From Leptolyngbyaceae cyanobacterium T60_A2020_046 (GTDB taxonomy: Bacteria > Cyanobacteriota > Cyanobacteriia > Phormidesmidales > Phormidesmidaceae), in the NCBI GenBank assembly GCA_015272155.1, contig JACYME010000159.1:1-64000 (forward strand): 64,000 nt of DNA. The letters are read 5' to 3'. Position 1 is the stretch's first letter. Every line of letters starts with the position of its first letter. Below are positions 19,908 to 26,740 of the stretch, in pieces. The translations under genes were made by a program, and so were the position numbers. The notes under the pieces are model-generated. The model worked only from the letters and a program-made list of their open reading frames with translations. It was not told the origin of the DNA and searched no databases.

Positions 19908-20035
19908 GAACCTCACCACCTGCGGCACCTCTCCTTATCAAGGAGAGGTTCATGCACGGACGGGTGAAAACTTTGACCCGAAGCTGACCAGGGCTCCGGT
20001 GCCGCTCCTTACCAAGGAGCGGTTAGGTGAGGTTC
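19908..20035. repeat. 128-bp palindromic element: 10-bp inverted ends around two hairpins
   Basis: A perfect 10-bp inverted pair GAACCTCACC (19908-19917) and GGTGAGGTTC (20026-20035) bounds the element. Inside are two perfect 9-bp hairpins with three-base loops at 19928-19948 and 20002-20022, sharing the core CTCCTTAnCAAGGAG. CGGCACC (19923-19929) also pairs with GGTGCCG (19998-20004). It begins eight bases past the ATPase stop. It resembles the small repeated palindromes of cyanobacterial genomes and could also act as a transcription terminator. It encodes nothing. Confidence 0.7.
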
Positions 20036-20221
20036 TACAGCCCTGACAACTGCCACAACCGATCTCCAAAACGGCTGACTGGAAAGCGGTACAGAAACTT
20101 TTGTGTAAGGAGTGGCAGCCTTGATGGAGAACACGGGCCGCGATCGCCCCGCCACACCCCACCCTTGCCCTCGCGACCGTCAGAACGATAAGCTCTTAGC
20201 CACATTGCAAAGGAAAACACC

Positions 20222-21079
20222 GTGGCGATCGCAGAGCAACGCATTCAAGTGGGCAACGTGGACTGGTTTTATCGCGCGGTCGAACCCCTCAGCGATCGCG
20301 AGCCGCGCCCCCCCGTGGTGTTGCTGCATGGCTTGGTGAGCCAGAGCTACAGTTGGCGCAATGTCATGCCTGCCCTAGCCGAACAAGGCTTTCGCGCAAT
20401 CGCCCCCGACTGGATCGGCCACGGCTTTTCCGCCCGCCCCGAACCCCGCGACTTTCCCTACACCCCAGCCGCCTTTGTTACCGCCCTAGGTGAGTTTTTG
20501 GACGCACTGGAACTCCCCAAAATTCACCTCGTCGTGCAAGGATTCTTGGGCGTCTACGGCCTGCTCTATGCCCTCGAAAATCCAGATCGCATTGATCGCC
20601 TCGTGATCCTCAACACGCCCCTAGGGCCAGAAGCCAAAGTGCCCTGGAAAATCCAGCAAATGACCCTGCCCCTCGCCGGCGAAATGATGACCCAGGATCC
20701 GCTGCTGGTCGATCGCACCCTAGAGGGCGGTGGCCCCTATCGCGTCGATGATGCTGACTTGGATGTCTACCGCAAACCCTTTTTGACCACCTCAGCGGCG
20801 GGGCGTGCCCTGTTGGCAACCCTGCGCAAACTCAAGCTGTCGGAGGTCGCCGCCCAAGTGCAGACGGGCCTCACCACCTGGACAGCCCCGACCCTGGTGC
20901 TGTGGGGTGCCGCCGATCGCTGGCTGTCTCCCGAACTCGCCAAAACCTGGGCCGATGGGTTGGAAAACGGCGAATTTACGTCCCTCGATGAAGTCGGCCA
21001 CTATGCCCAAGAAGACTGGGCCGAAAAGGTGCGCGATGCGATCGCCCTCTTCCTCCGCCGCACTTACCCGGTTAAATAG
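20222..21079 (+). CDS. Alpha/beta-hydrolase-fold protein lacking the nucleophile
   Basis: A 285-aa protein aligned by pattern with haloalkane-dehalogenase-like hydrolases. The HGLVSQSYSW loop (H36), the DWIGHG segment, an aspartate in WGAADRWLS and a histidine in VGHYAQED are present. The nucleophile elbow reads VVQGFLGVYG where active relatives have VVQDWGG or GHSMGG, so glycine 107 sits where Asp or Ser should be. The rest of the fold looks intact, which suggests a maintained pseudoenzyme rather than decay. The 3' end overlaps the convergent HD-GYP gene by 16 bases. Confidence 0.85.
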   Translation: MAIAEQRIQVGNVDWFYRAVEPLSDREPRPPVVLLHGLVSQSYSWRNVMPALAEQGFRAIAPDWIGHGFSARPEPRDFPYTPAAFVTALGEFLDALELPKIHLVVQGFLGVYGLLYALENPDRIDRLVILNTPLGPEAKVPWKIQQMTLPLAGEMMTQDPLLVDRTLEGGGPYRVDDADLDVYRKPFLTTSAAGRALLATLRKLKLSEVAAQVQTGLTTWTAPTLVLWGAADRWLSPELAKTWADGLENGEFTSLDEVGHYAQEDWAEKVRDAIALFLRRTYPVK

Positions 21080-22068
21080 GCGCGATCGCTCCCATGCTCG
21101 GCATGGTGGTGCTGCAAAAATGCCTCAAACTGGCCTAACAACTGCGGATTCCGCCAACCGCGCTGCGTCTCTTCCCGTAAGATCGCGATCGCTTCAGCCA
21201 TCGAAAACGCAGGCTTGTAAGGGCGCTCGTTGGTCAGCGCATCGTAAATATCCACCACCTGAAACACCTGCGCCAACAGCGGAATTTCGCTGCCCACCAA
21301 CCCATCGGGATAGCCCGATCCATCCCACCGCTCGTGATGATGGCGAATTACTGGCAAGACGCCCTGCATCGTGCGCAGGGGCCGACAAATCTCTTCGCCA
21401 ATGAAGACATGCTGACGCATGATCGCCTGTTCTTCGGGCGACAGCGGCCCAGTTTTGAGCAACACGCGATCGGGAATTCCTACCTTGCCGATGTCGTGGA
21501 GATAGCCCGCCCAGCGCAAATCGCGAATTTGTGCGGCAGACAAACCCAGGTATTCGCCGAAGGCTTGTCCCAGCTCGGCCAGCCGCTCACAGTGATCGCC
21601 TGTGTTGGGGTCGCGGCTTTCCACCGTGCGCGCGATCGAAAACAGCACCTCGCTGGCGTGATCAAGATCCTCATTCAGCCGTTTTTGATGAATCAGGGAC
21701 TTGACTCGGGCCGACAGTTGCAGTTGGTCAAAGGGTTTGCTCAAAAAATCATCCCCGCCGACCTCAATGCCCCGCAGCCGAGCCCGGCGATCGTCCAGCG
21801 CCGTCACAAATACCACGGGGATCAGCCGCGTTGACTCACTTTGCTTGAGCCGACGACACACCTCAAAGCCATCCATCCCCGGCATACTGACATCCAGCAG
21901 CACCAGATCCGGCTTGTTGTGGGCAATGCACTCTAGGGCTTGCAACCCATTGCCCGCTTCAAGGACGGAATAGCCTTCCACGGTCAGGAGTGCTGCTGCC
22001 GTCATGCGGCTGGGAGGATTATCATCAACGACCAAAACCTTGGCCGCATCAAGACCCGAATAAGTCAC
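21064..22068 (-). CDS. Response regulator with HD-GYP phosphodiesterase output
   Basis: A 334-aa two-domain protein. The receiver domain (about 10-125) has the acidic pair DD at 15-16, phospho-acceptor D59 (LVLLDVSMPGMDG) and the conserved lysine in SKPF. The C-terminal HD-GYP domain (about 140-320) contains HDIGKVGIPD and HHHERWDGSGYPDG, the metal-binding histidines and the GYP signature. Such proteins hydrolyse cyclic di-GMP on a signal from a histidine kinase. No kinase gene is adjacent, so the partner is unknown. Confidence 0.95.
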   Translation of the reverse strand: MTYSGLDAAKVLVVDDNPPSRMTAAALLTVEGYSVLEAGNGLQALECIAHNKPDLVLLDVSMPGMDGFEVCRRLKQSESTRLIPVVFVTALDDRRARLRGIEVGGDDFLSKPFDQLQLSARVKSLIHQKRLNEDLDHASEVLFSIARTVESRDPNTGDHCERLAELGQAFGEYLGLSAAQIRDLRWAGYLHDIGKVGIPDRVLLKTGPLSPEEQAIMRQHVFIGEEICRPLRTMQGVLPVIRHHHERWDGSGYPDGLVGSEIPLLAQVFQVVDIYDALTNERPYKPAFSMAEAIAILREETQRGWRNPQLLGQFEAFLQHHHAEHGSDRAYLTG

Positions 22069-22711
22069 AGTTTTGGATGAATCTGCGAGAAGGACAAACA
22101 GAAGAAATGCAGGGGCTTAGTTCTCCTTTCACGGGGCAAGGGAAGTATCCGGCAAGGCGCTGCGCTAGAGGATACGGGATGAAACGAACCCCCTAAGCGC
22201 GATCGCGACAGCTGCCGACCACCCAACCTCTGATCCGAATCCATCGGAGTCAAGGCCCGTTGGCACATCCTTGGCGACTGCAATTCTTCAACCCGCCCTT
22301 GGGTTGCGCGACGTGAACCCGTCCTCAAAACTTCTCCGTCACTGCGCCCATCATCCCATCTTGCCCTCGCCCTTCGGGCGGGCAGCAGGGCAGAATTCCC
22401 AACCCTGCCTAGGGCCAGTGGCATCGGGGGATTTCCTGCCAAGCCGCTCGCCGCACTAGGCCAAATTTCCGCATTCTCGATGGCCTGTGACTCGTTGCAT
22501 AGTGAGTGTGATATCGTCATGAACTGGCTGCTTTCACCCCTTATCACGCCTGACAGGGGGCACACGTCCTCATCTAGAATCGCATTCACGGGCTGGCTTA
22601 GACTGAGTAGGATTACGGATAGCGTGCGGAAGATGCTCAGGCATTCTGTGAAGTTGGCGCAAAGCCCTTTGATCCGCGTATTTTGAATTCGATGGCCTGA
22701 ACTTGCGTGGA
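22069..22711. other. 643-base stretch without a supported gene
   Basis: A minus-strand frame crosses much of this stretch but is proline/serine/arginine-rich with no recognisable domain and overlaps the next gene, so I reject it. A short hairpin with core CGCCC-TTC-GGGCG lies near 22368-22380. The promoter for the HD-GYP gene is expected at the left end. Confidence 0.4.
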
Positions 22712-22975
22712 ATGATGGGAACTCAGTCAACGGCAAAAACGATTTTTCTGCTGGCCTCAATGGTGGGATGGCTGATTGTGGGGGCGGCATGTATGTACCT
22801 GTTTCCCGTTTTGGCCGACGGGCTGGTGGGCAGCGATCGCACCCACCTGTGGATGATGAACCTGAGCCGCGGGGGCTACGATCCTGCTTTGGGCTGGGTT
22901 GGGGGCGGTGTGGCCCTGGTCCTCACGGTGTTGGGCAATGTGGTCTGGTATCAGCGCTTTGAAGACAAATTCTAG
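22712..22975 (+). CDS. Small two-helix membrane protein, unknown function
   Basis: An 87-aa protein from ATG 22712 (a second ATG follows directly). Two hydrophobic segments, residues about 12-32 (FLLASMVGWLIVGAACMYLF) and 62-80 (GWVGGGVALVLTVLGNVVW), flank a short polar loop with LWMMNLSRGGYDP. I do not recognise the family. The codon pattern and paired helices make it likely to be real. Confidence 0.55.
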   Translation: MMGTQSTAKTIFLLASMVGWLIVGAACMYLFPVLADGLVGSDRTHLWMMNLSRGGYDPALGWVGGGVALVLTVLGNVVWYQRFEDKF

Positions 22976-22993
22976 CCCCACCTCTGCTTGCCC

Positions 22994-23675
22994 TCACCCC
23001 TGACCCAATCGCTCGTCATAGGCTTGCAAGTACAGACAGGCAAGGCAAACCAGGCGTAGCAATCAAGGACGATTTGGCTCTGGGCAATGCGATCGCGTGA
23101 TCGCTGGGGGTGCCCCAATTCGATCAATCCTGCTGCGATCGCGGCCTCATCCTCAGGGCTGACCAACACCGCCTGCGCGGGGGCCAGGAATTCCGTAAAC
23201 GGCGGCTGATCGCTGACCAGCACAGGCAGCCCCGCCGCGATCGCCTCCAGCACCACCAGGCCCCACCCCTCCTTCACCAAAGGAAAGCAAAACCCATCGG
23301 CGCAGCGATAGAGCGCGGGCAGATCCGCCTCGGGGATGACCCCAGGCAAAATCACTGATTTTCCCCACTTCCAGCCCGAGCTGCGGGGCCTTGGCAAAGA
23401 ACTCCTCGCAATAGGGCTGATAGTCAAAGAGCGTTGCGCCCCCCGCAATGACCAACTGGGCCTGGGGTTGGGTGGGTAGTATGCGGGCAAAGGCGCGCAG
23501 CAGGCGGATGGTGTTGTTGCACGGCTCGATGCCACCCACGGTGAGGTAGAGCGGTGATCCGGTGAGGCCATAGGCGGCTTTGAGCGCCGCCTCTTGCCCA
23601 GAGGGATCGGCGAAAGGCGCTGACGATTCACGCCATTCAGCACGCGAGGGGCGGTGAAGCCGTAGTCGGTTTTTA
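22994..23675 (-). pseudogene. Frameshifted glycosyltransferase (group 1, MSMEG_0565-like)
   Basis: Pieces of one glycosyltransferase lie in different frames on the minus strand. In order they read YGFTAPRVLNGVN; then, after a shift near 23600, YGLTGSPLYLTVGGIEPCNN and AQLVIAGGATLFDYQPYC; then, after a shift in the homopolymer at 23359-23366, VILPGVIPEADLPALYRCAD and the donor-binding KEGWGLVVLEAIAAGLPVLVS. A third shift near 23045 restores a tail ending at about 22994. The N-terminal acceptor half is missing. The VGGIEP and KEGWGLVVLEA segments fit the MSMEG_0565 family, known from a conserved nitrilase (Nit1C) cluster. It is not functional as sequenced. Confidence 0.75.
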
Positions 23676-23783
23676 AGGCTGTGTGCCAGCGATGCCCTCT
23701 ACCTCGCCGACCAAATCGTCGCCAAACGCAAGATTCAGTCTCCTCTGCTGGAGCTGAGCAATGACGCCGCCCTAGGTTCCTAA
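23676..23783 (+). pseudogene. Orphan C-terminal fragment of an unidentified protein
   Basis: Facing the glycosyltransferase remnant, the plus strand reads RLCASDALYLADQIVAKRK, then IQSPLLELSNDAALGS and a stop at 23781. The composition looks like a real protein tail, for example an FAD oxidoreductase in which SDALYLAD follows the last cofactor strand, but this identity is a guess. Upstream the frame runs into antisense of the glycosyltransferase, so the fragment is cut off by a junction around 23676-23690. Confidence 0.35.
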
Positions 23784-24221
23784 TCCCGCTAGGCGGCATC
23801 CAACATGCGAGGGGCTCTTGCGTAAAAATCACGCAGGGCTTGTACCAATTCTGTACTTTGCCGCGACACTTGGCCCTCACCCCAACCCCTTTCCCACGAT
23901 TGGGAGAGGAGCTTTGAAGAGACCAGTTTTGTCGTCCTGCCTTAGGGAATTGGTATAAGTCCTATCCCAACTAAACGTCCCCGGTTTCTAGGACATGTCC
24001 CGTTAGGGGGTAAATGCCATGACAGAAACCGGGGATCTTAATGCGACTTTGCCCGCAGCCCCCCTTGAGTTGAGGCAACATGCCGAGGCTGTGCGCTGAT
24101 GTGAAGGGGTTGCTCAGGATGTCAATGGGAGAGGAGTTTGTGATATTCAGATGAGGCGGTGCAGTTCGATGGAACCCAAATCTCTAGCCTCGACCCGTGA
24201 CTGCACCATCATCTCTGAACC
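23784..24221. other. Gene-free stretch with repeat-like sequence
   Basis: About 440 bases without a gene. Near 23873-23915 the text CCCTCACCCCAACCCC...TTGGGAGAGGAG resembles a repeat widely scattered in cyanobacterial genomes. A long stem-loop at 23979-24034 is listed separately. Confidence 0.45.
23979..24034. repeat. 11-bp inverted repeat with palindromic loop
   Basis: CCCCGGTTTCT (23979-23989) pairs perfectly with AGAAACCGGGG (24024-24034). The 34-base loop starts with the perfect palindrome GGACATGTCC (23991-24000). It may be the end of a decayed mobile element or a structured RNA. No T-run follows, so it is a poor terminator candidate. Confidence 0.5.
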
Positions 24222-24806
24222 CTAGGCGTTGTGTTGAGCTTGAGCGATCGCATAGCGCGCGATCGCGAGGCTGAGGCGAGCCTGTTCAACCTCAGACAAC
24301 TGCTCCCATTCCAAATTACGAACGGAGCGCAGCGCCACATCGACCATTTCGCCGTGACCATCCCGCATCGCCAGCGCCAGGGGACGCGCCATCACCTGCA
24401 AGTCTTCGGTGGCCCAGTCACCTAAGACGCCTTGCACACAGTCCACCAACTGATCCATTAAAGATTGGCTGCCTTGGGCAACGGCCTGGGCGCGATCGGC
24501 CAATTGGCTCAGCAGCCCCGTGGGCATGCGAGTGCCAAACTGCTGCACCAATGCAGCGGTGAGGGAGGGTGCTGCGGCTGGGCCAGAATTCCACAGGCTG
24601 GCAGCTTGGGAGGAAATCGCTTGCCAGTGGCCCGCATAGTCTGCACCACCATCGTCCCAGGTTTGCTCAAGGGCAGACACCGTGGCATCAGCCGCCGGGT
24701 CTTGGGGATTCCAGGGATACACGGCCTGGTCATCTAGGACGGTACGGAGCATCTCTAGCTCAACGCGGGTGAGGGGAGACAGGGAGTTTGATGAGGAGTG
24801 GGTCAT
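24222..24806 (-). CDS. Conserved-looking hypothetical protein, unknown function
   Basis: The start at 24806 gives 194 aa beginning MTHSSSNSLSPLTRVELEML; a start nine codons upstream is possible. It is predicted soluble and mostly helical, with no membrane segment, cysteine cluster or catalytic motif. The central part is rich in Ala, Gln and Leu, and the C-terminus (LSLAIARYAIAQAQHNA) is strongly helical. It is co-oriented with the CHAT-FHA gene, which ends about 257 bases upstream. I do not recognise the family. Confidence 0.65.
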   Translation of the reverse strand: MTHSSSNSLSPLTRVELEMLRTVLDDQAVYPWNPQDPAADATVSALEQTWDDGGADYAGHWQAISSQAASLWNSGPAAAPSLTAALVQQFGTRMPTGLLSQLADRAQAVAQGSQSLMDQLVDCVQGVLGDWATEDLQVMARPLALAMRDGHGEMVDVALRSVRNLEWEQLSEVEQARLSLAIARYAIAQAQHNA

Positions 24807-25062
24807 GGGAGTATCTATAGGGAGGGGATGCACTGATGGACGGTGAGCGCAACGCTCAAGGTCTGTGAATTTGTTGACCCTAGCTACAGCAGGTTTAAAT
24901 GGGGTTCCGCATGAATTAAGGGCGTAATTCTACGGATCTTACGGCCTGTTTTTGGCGTTGGCCGAGGCCGAGTGGCAGGTGATGTGTCTTGGGTGACCGA
25001 GGGCCCATCAGCGGTGGGTTGCGATCGCGGCCCGTTGCGTTCACAACCTTCAAAAAATCAGC

Positions 25063-26694
25063 TTAAGCACTATTGCCTTCAACGACAAACTCTAGCAACC
25101 GTCCGTGGGTACTGCCAAAGCGGAGTTGGGCACCCGGTTGCAGCACGATTTCCTGCCGATGGACGTGTTTCCAGCCTTCGTGGGCCTGACACAGCGTGCC
25201 ATAGCGAGAATAGTCTCGCAGGTAGTAGGTGGTTTCAACGGTGGTGCTGCCCGGTGAAGCGAAACCCTGGCGGCAGAAAATCTCCGCATGTTTGCTCGAA
25301 ACCCACGGTTCGGGAATCACTAAATCATTGTCGGGCAGACGACCCACCCGCATTAGCCCACCATAGATGGGCCACACCAACTGGGGATCATCCACGGCAC
25401 GAATGGCGGCAAGTTGCCGTGGGCCAGGGCTATCCCCTGGTAGGCGGGTGATATCGATATCTGGAGCAGCCAACAGCCGCCCATCAAAGTCGGGGTGCAT
25501 ATAGAGGACGGGCAGCGTCCACGCGGGCTGGTTGAATTTGTAAAGGGTCAAAAGCTGCTGACGCGCGAGCGCCATCGCCCGATCCACAGGTTCCTGCTCG
25601 GCCAGCGCTTGAGAAAAGACCTGAATGAACGTCAGGGCCTCATTGTCGGCAATGGAATCGCGCATGGCAATAACCGCAGGCACACCGTGGTGCAACAGCA
25701 CCTCTGCCAAACTGCTTCGGGGAATCGTCTGGCTCTGTTGTTGGTCAGGCTGTGCGCCCCAGCAGGTATTAAACACCGCTAGCTTGACCCGGCAACGGGT
25801 TAACACTTGGGCGAGTTCCGTCCCATTCAGGGGAGATTTTTCCTTGAGAAACAGCAACCCTCCATCTGGGGCAGGCACCCCATGCCCACCGTAGAAAAAA
25901 ATGTTGTAGTTGCCGCGTTCCAGCGCTTTGATGAGGTCTGCGGGCGAAGGTTCGAGCAACACATCCACCTGGCACGGGGCGGCCACACTGCGATGCCGCA
26001 GGCTAGAGGTCACTTCTCCTTGCAAAATGCTTTTGAGCATAGCCGCTTCAGATTCGAGCTGGAGGCGCTGGGTCGCGCTGGCATCGGCGGCACTGGCTTC
26101 GCTCTGGCCCAACACGAGCAATACCTTGAGGGCGCGATCGAGGTCTAGGGCAGCCAAAGGCTCGACCTCGCTGGTGGTGCGGCTAAAGCGAACACTTTCG
26201 CGCAGGGAGAATGCCTGTTGCCCTGGCTGGGGCTGCATCATCTCCCAGGGGATGGCAATGAGCTGAGGATCGCGAATGTCGAGGCAGAACTGTAGCGGCA
26301 CATCTTGCCCGATCGCGATGCCTAGGCTTTGGTTCAAGCTGCTTTGGATTGGGCCATCAAAGAGCCACTGCCAGAGCCGTACGCCTAGGGTCTGCATCAA
26401 GCGGCTGGTGTAGCCCCGGGGAGTAGTATCGCCGCTGTCATCGGCCCCTGCCTCGCTGACAAACGGAGGAACGTAGCTGGCGGGCACGTGGGGAACGTCG
26501 GGCAAGCCACGCAGGGCAAAGTACTGGAGCCAAGTGTGCCAAAGCTGCTGAATGTCCTCTGTCCAAATGCGATCGTGGTGGACATAGCCGCCAGGATAGG
26601 GCGACTCCACGACCCAGACGGCATAGTGATTATCGTTGAATGACGACAATCGCTCGATGGCAAGCCGGAAGCGAATCGGGTCAGAAGCAGGCAT
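25063..26694 (-). CDS. CHAT caspase-like domain fused to a C-terminal FHA domain
   Basis: The start at 26694 gives 543 aa; a frame extension to 26805 would overlap the phosphatase gene upstream. Residues about 130-410 form a CHAT peptidase domain with the catalytic pair H271 (NIFFYGGHG) and C311 (LAVFNTCWG). Residues about 444-540 form an FHA domain (MRVGRLPDNDLVIPEPWVSSKHAEI), which binds phosphothreonine peptides. The first 120 residues are unassigned. There is no signal peptide, so it acts in the cytoplasm. It lies 46 bases downstream of a PP2C phosphatase gene on the same strand, suggesting protease recruitment controlled by phosphorylation. That link is inference. Confidence 0.88.
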   Translation of the reverse strand: MPASDPIRFRLAIERLSSFNDNHYAVWVVESPYPGGYVHHDRIWTEDIQQLWHTWLQYFALRGLPDVPHVPASYVPPFVSEAGADDSGDTTPRGYTSRLMQTLGVRLWQWLFDGPIQSSLNQSLGIAIGQDVPLQFCLDIRDPQLIAIPWEMMQPQPGQQAFSLRESVRFSRTTSEVEPLAALDLDRALKVLLVLGQSEASAADASATQRLQLESEAAMLKSILQGEVTSSLRHRSVAAPCQVDVLLEPSPADLIKALERGNYNIFFYGGHGVPAPDGGLLFLKEKSPLNGTELAQVLTRCRVKLAVFNTCWGAQPDQQQSQTIPRSSLAEVLLHHGVPAVIAMRDSIADNEALTFIQVFSQALAEQEPVDRAMALARQQLLTLYKFNQPAWTLPVLYMHPDFDGRLLAAPDIDITRLPGDSPGPRQLAAIRAVDDPQLVWPIYGGLMRVGRLPDNDLVIPEPWVSSKHAEIFCRQGFASPGSTTVETTYYLRDYSRYGTLCQAHEGWKHVHRQEIVLQPGAQLRFGSTHGRLLEFVVEGNSA

Positions 26695-26740
26695 TAGTAG
26701 AGGGCGAGGGTAGCAAAGCTGCCATAGGGAAACCAAGAAA

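Noticed and set aside
22065-22790. 241-codon minus-strand frame
   Set aside because: It is rich in Ser, Arg and Pro without any domain and runs over the small membrane protein gene.
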